A DNA stretch of 64,000 bases from Callipepla californica brunnescens (Eukaryota > Chordata > Aves > Galliformes > Odontophoridae). This document shows positions 36,981-64,000 of this stretch, in pieces; the stretch's first letter is position 1; each line of letters begins with the position of its first letter. Both the position numbers and the translations under genes were made by a program. The notes beneath the pieces are model-generated. The model was not told the DNA's origin, ran no database searches, and saw only the letters and a list, made by a program, of their open reading frames with translations. The stretch spans positions 2,356,001 through 2,420,000 of the forward strand of contig JALIRH010000044.1 in the NCBI GenBank assembly GCA_023055505.1. Direction: 5' to 3'.

Positions 36981-39900
36981 TTTTATTGCACAAAATAAAT
37001 TATATAGAAACAATGCAACAAAACAACTCTTATTGTAGGCTGCACAACAGATGTCACAACATGAATATATTTATTGCTTTGAGAAAGGAGCAATTCAGTG
37101 CTAGTAAGCAGATTAGTTATACTTCTTGCTCATCTAGATTTTTCATACAATTAATCCAACTGGGCTAGAGGCATCCTGCAGCACATGCGCCATACCAAAC
37201 TGGAATTTGTGATCAGCAGTTATAAAGGTGCTGTGAACATTCTTGACATTAGCATGAAGCACTCAGTTTCACATCCCTAGCACTGGTATCAGTAGGCAGA
37301 CCATTAGAAATACTACAGACGAAATATAGTTAATACACAAGATTCCAGGAAGTCCATTTACACAGTTTGCACAAACTACTGCTCTGAAATCAACCTTGTT
37401 AACACACGTGGGGATGCATCTTCAAACAGGCACGTCACACTCTGCAGCAAAAGGCAGAACTGCAGTGCTTTGCCAAAATGGAACTTAGCACCAGCACTGC
37501 CCTTTACCACACTGTAAAACTGTTCACTACTTCTAACTCAGTTACAACCTTCTCTTTTTTTTTTTCCCCATGGCCACCACTCAGTTTCTGATGATTTTAG
37601 TGCAGATGGACAGAATATTCATTTGGTGAGTTAAATTTCATTGGGTGAAATTCACAGAGCTCTACAGTTCTTTGAACCCAATCTATTTGACTTCTTAAGA
37701 GACACAAGATTGCAATACTGGCATTGCATTCATAGCTCACGTGGATTTGAGCTTTTAAATGCTACTCTGCAGAACCTGAGATGTTAACCACCCAGTAAAT
37801 CCATATACAAATTAATAAAAATGATAAAAACATATGATATTCAAATAGTAGAACACATTAGAAACTGATCACTGACAGCTCTGTGTGAAGCATGCACGTT
37901 CATGAGCCGGCAGCATGACCAATGTTTGCTGAGTGAATTTCTCTGCTTATTTCACAATTCTGCAAGTATATACCCAAGTGAGTTTATAACACCGAATCTA
38001 CAGCTAGTGTAGGCTATTAGATCTACAATATTAGATGTTGAACAAGCCACCAATGAAAGGAAACTCGTTGAGGAAGAGGGACCTCTGGGCCATTTCAAGT
38101 CTTAGCTACAGTGATGGGTAAAAAAAGTAACTCCACTGATGATTTCCACCACTGGGAAGACCGTGGAGAATCCCACTGAAATTAAATAGATGCGGACTCT
38201 ACACAAATAGCAAACCAATATGCTCATCACTCTATGAGTACTTCAATAAAATTCCTTGGTTTACTTTTTCAAAAAACAGCAACAAAAAAACAACAACCCT
38301 ATGTAAATCCCCTATGTAGAACCAAAATAGATTAAATCCAGCACACAGAACTGAAATAGATAAGGATGAAGCTTCAATGATCCTTACAACATTACAAGAC
38401 ATAATTGTTCTGAATTTTAAAAAGATTCTATTTGTACAAGTACTCAGATACTTCAGCGATGCAGTCACATTCCATGCACGTACCTGGCCGTAGGTTCCTT
38501 CAGAGGAAAGTTACTAAACTTGACTACTATGATATATTTTATTGTCTGCAGGAACTGTACTTTAAGTACCGCCTGTAAATGCAAATATATTTACATATAA
38601 ATCTTTACAGGTCTGATAAAACAAAAAGAACAACCAAATACGCCCTAAAAACATCCACTAAAACACAAACACGACCAAAAAATTGTTCGCATTTTAATAA
38701 TCATTATGGAGTAGTAAAGACATGTGGCAGGATGAAGCTAATATCAAAGATGAAGAACAGCACCACCAACCTATGTTTTGCGGTTGGGTCTCTGATCGGA
38801 CAGAATATGTAACAGCATAGTCAGACACACCTCATTCCATTAAGGTAAGAAATGCATTTAGCCCAGCTGTACTAACTATACAGCTTTACACAGAATAAAC
38901 ATTCCATAAATCAACAGAAAATGCATCTGAGCACAAAAAATAAAACATATGTAAGTGATTCTCTAAGCAGCATTTTGTATTTTTTTTTTCCAAAACATTA
39001 ACATAGACAGTTATTGGACTGATTAAATATCTACAAGTGCTTTTCCTTTACAAAAATACATATATTTTTAATAGTAGGATAGACTGTCATTAACAATGAC
39101 CTGTGTTTTTTCACTTCAATTTGAATGATTTATAAGCTAAGATTTACAACCACAAAAAGGTTTATTTGTAATATGATGTTACCACTTTTGACAAAAAGCT
39201 TAAAACATTTTATATTTTAAAACAAATTAGCAACATAACATCACAATATGTTCTGTGAGCTCCTAAGTACCGTGAGGGCTGTAACATTAAAAACTGATAG
39301 CTACTGATCAAATGCAAGGAAGCATTACAAGGTTATTACTGCTCACCATAGGCTCCTTTCTTAACGTGACTTGGATCACAGCTTATATAAGGACACTTAG
39401 GCCCCCATCCCAAAAAAATTCCATTGAGACCAACTCTACTCAGCAGCCGGGAACATCCCACCATTCCGGCTCTGCGTTCGTTAAAAAAAAAAAAAGAGAA
39501 AAAAAAGTTTTTTTCATCTCAATAGTTATGTCTGCATAAGGGAAAAATTTAAACGTTGCTTCATGCTCACTCAGATAAGTTTGCATTTGAGAAAAAAAGG
39601 ACTATCACTAAGTTTTTAGATCAAAATATCTCAGAGTCAGCTAAATAATTAAATTGCCCTGTTACTTTCCAATTTAGCTGGTCGCTATCCTGGAAAAGAA
39701 AATTAAGGTATTTAGATGTCTTTATTCTGTTCTGCTCTGCACAAATAAAATAACTGACTTCTCACTAACCAGAGGTCTCACGCTGAGTACAGCAATGCCA
39801 TTCGCTAAAAAAATATGTATAAAAATCTGTAGAACGACCTTAGGATCTTCTCATTACCCTTCAAGTCTGTCCTTTCCACCCTCCAAAATATCACTGAACT

Positions 39901-42900
39901 ACAGCTAGAAAACCCCACAGTAGCCTGGTGAATATTTTGCGCTTCGGAAAGTTCACAGGACGGACAGCACACTGAAGTATTTTGCTAGTTCACAGGCCAG
40001 GTATAGCTGACACATCAGTAATGCAAGCCTTTGCACTCCTCTTTTCCAACATCAGCTACACCCATAGAGCTGCAGCTGCCCTCGGTGCACCAGCTCAACC
40101 TGCAGGCCAGTCCTGCTCACACTGGCTGCTTTGTTGTGGGACTGCTGGGCATGCAGGAAACCCCTGGGCAGGGAGCTCTGCTCTGCAGGGATAACCCTCA
40201 CCACTGCACTGCGGGAACGTGGCCCTCTCTCATTCCCAGCAGTTTCTGGGTGGTGTAAGTAAGTAAGCCCCTTGAAACTACTAGGCAATCAGATTATCCA
40301 TAAAAATAGTTTATTTCTCTGTTAATTTTTTTTTTTTAAGAACAAACTAAGTATCTGACAGCAAAGAATAATTCTAAATCAATCAGTACGTTATATTTTT
40401 CAGAAAGATGGGAGCACGTTTCATTTTACCGCATCAAAATTCATGAGACGACAGAAAGAACATCTATGTACTCAATATGCTATAATACAAAACACAATTT
40501 TAGGAGTAGAACGCCATCAGAAAATATGTGCCTTGCACTTTGATAATAAACAGCTTTATTACAACTTCATTTGTAACACAAACCTCAGTATGTTAACTAG
40601 CAGCACAAATGTCTTACTGTTGCAGCAATTCTGTTTATCATACAGCAACTGCCTTCCACTCGCTCTTATGAAAAAATGCACAGTAACTGCTCCTGTCCAT
40701 CTCACCCCACTAACATTAGTAACCCTGTCACAAGTATTTGCTAAAAATATGTAAAATTGATTTCAACAAAAAGTATGTGTAATAGTTCAGATGAACATGC
40801 AAATTCCAACCAACACCACTCTTTGGTTAAAATTAATGTAACTACAAAAGCTTTCACTTGCAGACATACTTCATTCCAGAATGCCTCATCCATCCTGAGC
40901 CTACAGAAGCAGGATGTAGCTCCCTGCAAGTACAACAGGTAGCCAGGACCTTCCCACCAACCTATAGTGCTCTTCCATTCCACTACCACACCCAGCACTG
41001 TACAGATCATCTCTTAACAAGAGAATTAAACAACATCCTTCCACAACTGCATTAGCAAGCTACCTGAATTCAGAAGATTTACGGCACCCACCTTGGGTGA
41101 AATCCCTTAACTAAATCCCCTGTGCTGGAATCTGCTGTCTTTACCTGACGTACGGACAGCATGGTAGTGAGAAAAAAACTCAACAGGTAGATCTGCTCAT
41201 AAAGAAAATATGCTGCTGTTATAAGATAATCACCTGGGGGACATTCCTACAAAAGGGTCTTTAACTGAGGTCTGAAGGCCAGCTTTCCTATATGCCATAA
41301 AAGTGGTGGTAAGCAGGAAGGTGGAAGCTTCTCACATTTCCTTTAGTGTGGACTGAACCTCATGTCTTGGAATCCATCCTGGAACATGCTCCAGTAGGTG
41401 GCAATCCTTCCTCAAATGGGTGTCTCTAGCTGAACACCATGTGGAAACTACCTTGTTCAACTGGCTATAAAAGGTTCAAACTGCAGAAATGTGAAAATCT
41501 TGCTGAAATCCAGCAGAGACCTAACTTAATCCCTAAAGAAAACAGGAATCTCTTTGGCATTAAGCACAAGCTTTCTAATGTCACAGCGGCACCTGATTCG
41601 ACCTTGTTCTAAAACATGCAGTGCAGTCCCAGAATGTCACATACTGCTTCTCAGGAGACTGATACTCTGGAGCTTTTATGGACTTGATTAAAGCATGCCC
41701 ATAAAGTTTACGTCCTAACAATCAGCACATTGGTATCTGTACTGCAAAAGGAGGTCTCTGACATACAGCCTAGCATTGTTCTGCTTTGCTTTCTTCTGCA
41801 AATTCTTAAAAGAAAGCCCCAGGCTCTTAGGAGAATCTCCATCCTGTTCAGTCTTATCTATTCTATGACTCTTACACGGGAAGACCAGAAGATCTGCAGG
41901 ATGCAACTGTGAAAGGACACTCCACATATTCTTCCACATTAGCAGGGGCTGTAGCAATGAGAATGCCCCTCTGCAAGGGCAGATGAATTATTGCATTATT
42001 CTTCCATAACTATTCACTTCCTCAAACATATTTAATTCTTACCTCTTCAAAGCAAATCTAGATGACTATGATCATTTTATGTATTTGACCAGTACTTTAT
42101 GTAGCCCCTCAGCCTGTTTGTTTTGCCATGTAAGACTGGTTTTGAGCAATTACCTGTTCTGCAGAATTTCTATCAGACTTAGTACCTGGCAGAGCAGGAG
42201 ACTGTTCCTTCTGTTGCAAACAAAAGGAACAACACCCTTCAGTGACTGGTTCAGTGAAAGGACTATAAACACTGGCACATTCAGTTATTTCAGAAAGCAG
42301 CAGAGAAGGAAAAATTCTTTTCTTCTCTAACAAAGTAATGCCTAACACTTGTATATAGAAGAGAAAAGATGGAAACTCCGGACCATTGCTTCATCTGCAG
42401 TGGATAAGAAGAGTCTAGCTTATGCCTAAAGGGAATGTGATTATTCTCTTTCCTCCTATAGATATATTGGAACTGCTTTCGATAACTGCAGAAGAGAAAA
42501 AGAAGAGTCAAACCTTCAGAGCCTAGAAGAAAAAAAAGATTCAGAATTCAAGATCACCTCATAGAGAAAATGAAATAATTTCAGTAAGGAAGTACTCTTT
42601 TCACGTAGTTTCCGCTGAGATAGACAATTGGAAATTGGAAAAAAAGAAATAACATTTATTTTTCTGCTTGTTTCATGTGAAAGGCTTCTCAATACAGAGC
42701 GATCATGAAATACTCTTGCTGAAAATATTAAGACCATTGATAAGATACAGAAGCAAATATTACCCTGCCAAATACAAATAATGGGTTTAAAAGATATTCC
42801 ATATTAATAATCAGGCACTTTATATTATATTTTCAGTAAAATCTAAGTAATACTTTTTAGAACTCTTTATTTTTTTGCATAATAGCTCAAGCTAGCTGAG

Positions 42901-45900
42901 TACACCCAATATAGCATCATGCTGCACACTGCTAGGACCCAATCCCAGAAGCACTCGTGAGCAGTAACTACTGTAGTGATGAGTCACTTAAGCATATCAT
43001 AGAAATCTTATTTGGCATTTCATCCAAATAAAAATGTCTTTTATAGCACTAGGCTCTCAGCTACACGCAATGTAGTAATGCATGATGGAAGATGCATTTC
43101 TTGATGATCGAATTCCCTACTGTTTGAGATTTTATAGGACCTCACCTATAAATTCTAGCTTGCAGTTTGTTTCTGGACAAATCCAGCATACAGCAATACC
43201 CAATGAAAAGTTGGTTAGAACTTTCATTAATAAGTTAGCCCAGAGTGAAAAGCAGACAATTATTTTTTTTTTACTTTCAGGGGGGAAAAAAAGCACCCAA
43301 TGTGCTCAGTAAGAGAGAGCAAGGTTAGGCAGTAGTGTGGATTTTTATTTTTTATTATTTTTTAGATCTTATTCCTCTGCAGCTAGATACTGGCAGAACA
43401 GAAAAGTTCAGCAAGTGAGACTGCATACTGTAATCTGCTCAGTGATGGAAAATGGTGCAGCTTTAATGGAATGCTTAATACTCATTCCACTTACTCCATC
43501 TTTGGCACACAGGAATCTGTACATGCAATATGTAGGCCTATGCTGTCCAGATATCATTAATTGGCACAAAGGAATCAAATATGCCTATAGGTATATAAAC
43601 AGCACATACAAGCTACAGAGAAGACAAAGCTTTCCTGTAAGAAAGCTGCCCAGTTAAGATATGTATTTCACTGGTACTTTGCTGCTACAAAAGCTATTAA
43701 ACAGAACAGCACTCAGGAGCTTCGCCATCAAATCAGAAATGCACTAATTGTAGGTAGTTGTCTAGATTACACACATTTAAAAGCATTTAAGAACATAATT
43801 CTCAGCTGGGAACACTGAATCATGTATGTCTGTAATTTCTACGCTTAAAATGAAGATTTGCCTTCCGGTAACCCAGCCTGAAGTTTCATCAAGAAAATAC
43901 CATGAATTACCAGCATTCAATTCTAATCAAGACAAACTCATGGTCATCTGAACTGTGACTACAGAAAGACCTCAGACAGCCAAAACTTTTGTTAGGATGT
44001 CATTTAAAAGCCACTATGAAGCAGTCTAATTCTGAGGGTCCCGTTAGCTGGATGCAGACTTCTGTGTAAGGTAACTGAAAGTGAACTAAAATTAATGCGC
44101 CGTTTTTTTTCCACAAAATCTGTTCAAACTTGCCAAACCAGAAAAAGCTGAGAAAAAGGGTCCCCTGAATCAAGCAGAAATTATGGTTACGAGTACTACT
44201 GCTAGTTTTGTGATTAAACAAAACAGGCGTTTTATGTTAAGTGAATCTACAGTGAAAATTCTGGTATAAAAACACATGAAGTATATAAAAATTGTAAGGT
44301 GTCATTTGCATGTGCATGTCAATATTTACAAATAATATCTATTTCTACCATACAAAACAACTGTATGTAACAAAGACAGCAATGACTTGCACTTAGGATG
44401 AATGCTTAGATCTGATGAGCTGCTCCACGTGCACAGACGAGCAGGGCCCTCCGGACACGGAGCAGAGCAGCACCTCACAGCTCAGGTGGGCAAAAAGATG
44501 ACCGATTCCCGCAGCCTGCAGGTGCACCTGTTCCCATTACAGCCCATTTACGTGGGCAAAAGAATGCCTCCGCCAGTCGGCACGTTACGCGTGCAGAACG
44601 GAGCAGCAGCTTCCTGAACATTTTGCTTCCCCAGGTTCACTGGCATCTGCACAATATGTGCAACCTTGACCTGCAATGGCAGGTTTCCTAAACAGACTGC
44701 TGCTGACAGCATCGCTATTTCGGCATGGTATATGGGCTCCGGAGTGCAGTGGCGGGACTTAACCCAACGATATAAGGATTCTTCGAGTCATCAATGTCAC
44801 AACTCCTGCAAGTATTAAAGGGGCCAGATTCAATCCATAACATGCACGTTTCTCCTACAGAAACATCGTAATATACGTGAATGCACATTTACAAAGAAGT
44901 TACAGCCTTGTTTCCACCTTTTATACTTGATCCCATGGTAGTCAAGATGGAATTTTCATTTCGTCCTACCCAAGTATGATTAGAGTAGTTTCTGAAAAGC
45001 TAATTTGGTTCCTTTCTGTTGTATGCAGAAGCCTTAAGGGCATAAATAGCTATCTACAATACTAGTGGGTGTGCATTAAAAAGGAATTATATAAAGGTAC
45101 TGAACTACAGTTATCTCCACAGACTTTGAATTAAAAAAAAAAACAAAACAAAACAAACTCATTTGACTTGTAAGCAGAGCAAGACAACGGAAGACTACAG
45201 AAAACATGCGCATTACTATGCTCCCTGCAACATCACCAGAAACCTCAATAAACATTCTATACCAGAACCATTACACTTGCAGTACCTAAGGCAACAATCA
45301 CTCTTTTATCCAGCACTATCAGGTCTCAGGAAAAAACAATGACCTGAAGAATTATTTTGGTCAGACTGCTTATCTTCAGTATTGCATTGCCTCTAATTTT
45401 ATGGAAATATAATTATATGACGAGACTTAAACTAGTGAAAGACTTCTACAATGAATTCTATGCTCCAGATACTCTCAAGAGAGATATATAGCACAACTAA
45501 AGCTACATTTTTTTTTTTTAATCTTTTTTAAGATTGGGTCAAGGTTTATAAGGAAGCTCTTACCACAAAATGCAGTAACTATGTGTAGATTTTGCCTTGA
45601 TTCTAACCTAACAATGAAATTTATTTCATAGACACATTATTTTAACTTCATTTCTATAAAGGTTTAATCAGAAGAGATGTTATCTGACTAGAAGCCATTT
45701 TCCCCCCAAAAAAGCTATATCCCAAATTCCAACCTTTAGGGTAGCCATAAAAAAGTGCAATCACAAAGGCTGCAATGCTTTTAAGCAATATTGGTAGAAT
45801 CTACTTAGACAAAGATTTCTTTTTTTTGAATTATCACGTTCTACGCTCTCGTTAAGGGTACACTGCAAAAGGACTGTTGCACACTCATGAGTGAGCTATA

Positions 45901-46445
45901 CCTGGACCCATGAGAAGCTTATCAAGAAAAAGGCTGTGGCCCAACCACCACTTTTCTAAATATATTTTCTATACAAAATATTTTCAAGGGATAATCCTCA
46001 GCTATTTGTACAGTACTCTATGATTTAAACAACAATATTCAGTAAAATAGTTAGCATGTGAAACTGCAACCACATGGAATGAGCACTCCGACATTTTGCT
46101 AGTGTGATCAGTACGAGAACCAGAAGGATTTTCTAACACGCAAGCAAAAATATTCCAGAGGTTTTGAATCTTGACTGTACACTTCATGATTTTGGCTATG
46201 ACTTGCAGCACACTGGTAAAATTCACAAATATCTTATGCACATTTCAGTAGCAGAATGGCACTTGGCTTGCTCTAATAGAAACAACAAAGATGCAATTGA
46301 CAGTTTTAAGAAAGACAATGTCCTTATTTGCATGCTGAAAATCTGGTTGTGTCCCCCTAATCCAGGCACATCCATTCATTGTGCAATCTGTCGATGGGTA
46401 AACAAATAGTGCAGGATTCATCACAATGGGATTTGGCCCTTTGGT
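36981..46445 (-). other. PCGF5: Probable PCGF5 3' untranslated region (end uncertain)
   Basis: Downstream of the PCGF5 stop codon lies long AT-rich sequence without introns or coding frames, as expected for a long 3' UTR. Minus-strand AATAAA hexamers occur at 45625-45620, 40560-40555, 40315-40310, 39166-39161, 38543-38538 and 36987-36982. The last is followed by a T-rich stretch suited to cleavage and is used here as the outer limit. Any of the nearer signals may be the real or main end, so the true UTR may be much shorter. Inside it are a GC-richer patch near 40050-40240 and a CpG-rich patch near 44400-44620. Short open frames on both strands are treated as chance. Confidence 0.45.
44400..44620. 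other. CpG-rich patch inside probable PCGF5 3' UTR
   Basis: About 220 bases hold roughly 14 CpG dinucleotides, an E-box CACGTG and an ACGCGT palindrome, while both flanks are AT-rich. A 71-codon plus-strand frame (44402-44617) spans it but matches nothing I recognise. It could be a regulatory element or a conserved UTR structure. Confidence 0.4.
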
Positions 46446-46493
46446 CTAACCGAAGTCAATTCTAGGTCGATACTGAAGTACCATAGGGTAAGA
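46446..46493 (-). CDS. PCGF5: PCGF5, terminal coding exon (stop codon)
   Basis: This last coding exon supplies 15 codons, SYPMVLQYRPRIDFG, followed by TAG at 46448-46446. The acceptor is a good TTTTGTTTTCAG, and the exon enters in phase 0 after the 20-codon exon at 48767-48826. The peptide matches the C-terminus of vertebrate PCGF5 as I recall it and forms the last part of the RAWUL ubiquitin-like fold. The 3' UTR follows in the same exon. Confidence 0.95.
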   Translation of the reverse strand, partial: SYPMVLQYRPRIDFG

Positions 46494-47106
46494 CTGAAAA
46501 CAAAAGCAAGAGAAAAACAACAACAAAGAAAGAATAACATGAAGACATGATTCATTAAAAATACAAATGAAATGCAATCAAAGTTTACCATAAGAGCTTA
46601 AGACACATTTATAGAACTATTTAATATATAAATAAAAAGATTGCAGTATGCATTTCAACTTCAAAGCTACAGAGATACACTGTATCTCTAAATCAGCTGT
46701 AATCATTTGTTATGAACATAAAATTCGTATATCTGACCTTCGTGTATTTAGTGACTTATGGTTAATGACATCCATGTTGGATTATTCAAACAACTTTTAT
46801 TTGTACTGCTGTAACTGAGAATAAGCAATTTTTAACTTTTACACTACGTAAAATAAGGTCCATTTTCATATGCTGCATATAGTTTGATTTTTAAATATAT
46901 TGAGATTCCCATTGACATGGTAGTAGTTAGCACTAGTTAAATGGGAGACAAGTTCCTTTGGTATTAATAAGAAAAAACGGAAGAAAGAAACAGAGAAAAT
47001 AGCTGTCAACTGACATACTGAAAAATGAAGGCTAACTTTTCCCCATCCCTGAAATCCAAATTCCTCAACTTCATAATAAGTGATACATATTCAGTAGTTA
47101 TTATTT

Positions 47107-47128
47107 GAAAAATAAATAAATAAATAAA
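47107..47128. repeat. (AAAT)n simple repeat
   Basis: About five AAAT/AATA units in the last PCGF5 intron. Confidence 0.8.
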
Positions 47129-48174
47129 CAATTAAAAAGGCAAATAATTTAATGGAATCCCTGAATTGGCCAAAACTGTTGTGGTATTGGAGGTAAGAGA
47201 GTTTTCAGAACGTGCTGTGGAATATCTGAGCACCTGTTGCTGGAAGTTCTGTTAACATGTCATTTTTATCAGTCTTTCAGCATTTTATTGAAGATGTTTT
47301 CCTCTTGCCTTATTAACCTGTTTTGATAGCAAATAAAACAGGCTAATCTTACTGATTCAGAAATTGTACAGGTCTCTGCCACAAGGCGTAGCTAATTCCA
47401 GTCTTGATTTTTCCCAGTTTGGAAAACAAACAAACAAAACCCCTGCATCCCTCAAATGCAAGACAGATGAACTTCAGGCACCAAGAAAGAAAGAGATCAC
47501 TGCAGAGACCTTCACAGCTTAACATTTTTTTTGTGTACTGTGGTAGAAATGATCAGCAGAACTAAAAGTGACCATAGTTGCTGGTGATTTACAAACTGGA
47601 GCGCAGAGGAATCAAAACATAAAAACATCCAACAGCTGCAAGAGCATTTAGGAAGAGAAGACGTGGAGAGCCATGCATTGTCTGCATAAGCAATTAACAA
47701 ATGCGTTAGTAGCCCAAATGACTTAGTCATTTTTTTTCGCACAGGATACGACTATATTATTTAAATGCTATTTCACTAGTTCATTTTTCAAAACAAACAT
47801 TTTGATTGTTTAAATTGTATCTAAAAGTACTCAGTTCTAGCTGGAAGTGGACATAGGTGGAGATTGAGCAGTTACCTCGCTGAGAAATGTACCACGCAAA
47901 CCCACGTGACTAAGGGTTTTTGCAAGCAAAGTCTGAATGCTATTCTGAAAAACCACAAACCAACTGTACAGGAAAAAATGAAATAGATTGGAGTGATTCT
48001 AATTACTGAAGTAGGTACGACCATAAAACAGATCACTCCCATCCATAGTGAGAGCAACCCTCAATCGTTGATTTTTTGCTTAAGAAAAATTATTACTTCA
48101 GACTTTCAAAGTAATTTTTAGAAGAAAGTTCAATTCAAAATTATCAATAAACCAACTGAAATACTGTTTGTTCA

Positions 48175-48294
48175 CTGTCCTTGGAGGTGCTTAAGAAATG
48201 TGTAGATGTGGTAAACAGGGAGTATTGGTGGCAGGTGGATGGCTGGAGTAGGTGATCTTAAGAGGTCTTTTCTAATGTTAATGAGTCTTTGATA
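48175..48294 (+). mobile_element. CR1 LINE 3'-end fragment in PCGF5 intron
   Basis: The plus strand reads CTGTCCTTGGAGGTGCTTAA, then GAAATGTGTAGATGTGG, GGTGGATGGCTGGAGTAGG and GTGATCTTAAGAGGTCTTTT ending in TAATGTTAATGAGTC. This tracks the CR1 sense 3' end (GGAGGTGTTCAAGAAACG ... GTGGGTTGATGGTTGGAC ... TTGGTGATCTTAGAGGTC). It lies antisense to PCGF5, is diverged and 5'-truncated. Confidence 0.88.
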
Positions 48295-48766
48295 TATACT
48301 GAAAAAGAATACCAAACCGATCAATGAAATTTAGGAATCAACTTCAATTTGCAATTTCCCTACTTGTTTAAATATGAATTGTCATAAAAATATGAAACTA
48401 CGAATATAGTCTCTTTTGCTTCACACCCCTCAGTTTTGGTCCTGTGTCAGCAATTGCCCAATGCTACTTATTAGAAGGATGAGATAGGAAGGCAGCTAAC
48501 ACTTCCAGTCTGATGCATTTATCAGCCTAAAGAACAAAACAAGATAACCAGACTAATGGAAAATAAATATAGACGTCTTATATTTTAAATCTACAAAACC
48601 TGGTAATTTGAAAAGCTTTCTTCGAATGAATGAAAATCCTCAAGCCTTGCTCATGGGATTTCTGCACTTTGTAGTGAAGTATCATAAAAAATTCAGTTTG
48701 GATTACAACTGTAGTGTTCACAGGACCTTACTGACTGTAATATGTACAGTCGTGAGTGCCTCTTAC

Positions 48767-48826
48767 CTGATAAAAAGTGCCATCCTGTGAGCAGACTTGC
48801 GAAGATGAGCAGTTCTGACACCGAAA
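48767..48826 (-). CDS. PCGF5: PCGF5, 20-codon RAWUL exon
   Basis: This 60-base exon encodes FRCQNCSSSQVCSQDGTFYQ. The acceptor is CTTCGCAG and the donor CAG|GTAAGA (GT at 48766-48765). The Cys-rich peptide corresponds to the FRCLNCSASQ segment of human PCGF5 as recalled, in the C-terminal RAWUL domain that binds partner subunits. Both ends are phase 0, so skipping would keep the frame. The Leu-to-Gln and other changes from human are conservative for a bird ortholog. Confidence 0.95.
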
Positions 48827-54342
<5,516 letters not shown>

Positions 54343-54398
54343 GCTCTCGAAGTCCAGGCACCAGCTTAAATATAATTTCCTCTAAGGTGTTATCCAGC
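54343..54398 (-). CDS. PCGF5: PCGF5, post-RING exon (56 bases)
   Basis: The exon completes an Arg codon (AG|G), then encodes LDNTLEEIIFKLVPGLRE and leaves C as the first base of a Gln codon. The LDNTLEEIIFKLVPGL helix follows the RING in PCGF family members and contributes to pairing with RING1A/B. Acceptor CCTTTGAAAG, donor C|GTAAGT. Confidence 0.97.

Positions 54399-64000
<9,602 letters not shown>

Larger units (their letters stand above)
46494..48766 (-). other. PCGF5: PCGF5 last intron
   Basis: A 2.3 kb GT-AG phase-0 intron. It contains an AAAT simple repeat near 47107-47128 and a plus-strand CR1 fragment at about 48175-48294, antisense to PCGF5. No further exon was found. Confidence 0.85.

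Overview
This is vertebrate nuclear DNA, almost certainly from a bird. It has split genes with GT-AG introns, a CpG-island promoter, AT-rich noncoding DNA and several 3'-end fragments of CR1, the dominant LINE of birds. A galliform is plausible because the CR1 pieces look chicken-like, but the species cannot be fixed from sequence alone. There is no bacterial, plasmid or phage content.

Two protein-coding genes are supported, both on the minus strand. At the left edge, positions 459-656 hold the first coding exon of HECTD2, a HECT-type E3 ubiquitin ligase. It sits in a CpG island (about 200-1190) with a TATA-like box, a YY1-type site and an exact CTCF core match. The rest of HECTD2 lies to the left of the window. 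From 60194 down to 46446 lie eight coding exons of PCGF5, the RING/RAWUL subunit of the variant Polycomb complex PRC1.5. All splice sites and phases join into one open frame that ends in TAG. The exon with the start codon and the first half of the RING lies beyond position 64000. PCGF5 upstream of HECTD2 on the same strand matches, from memory, the order on human 10q23.32.

Layout by region: 1-458 start of HECTD2 intron 1; 459-656 HECTD2 coding exon 1; 657-about 940 its leader; to about 1190 promoter and CpG island; about 1200-37000 intergenic DNA with no convincing gene, but with three CR1 fragments (about 16.85, 19.5 and 25.6 kb), simple repeats, two small tandem duplications (28.4 and 28.6 kb) and an isolated CpG-dense patch at 6.0-6.2 kb; about 37000-46445 probable long PCGF5 3' UTR with several candidate poly(A) signals; 46446-60194 PCGF5 exons and introns, with one CR1 fragment in the last intron; 60195-64000 PCGF5 intron.

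Both genes act in ubiquitin signalling. PCGF5 directs RING1A/B to monoubiquitinate histone H2A, and HECTD2 is a catalytic HECT ligase. Their neighbourhood is conserved synteny and nothing in the sequence shows a joint function. I found no undescribed biological system. The items most worth checking are the promoter architecture of HECTD2, its acidic N-terminus and possible upstream extension, the CpG patch at 6 kb, the CpG-rich patch inside the PCGF5 3' UTR, and the duplicated element at 61.0 kb.
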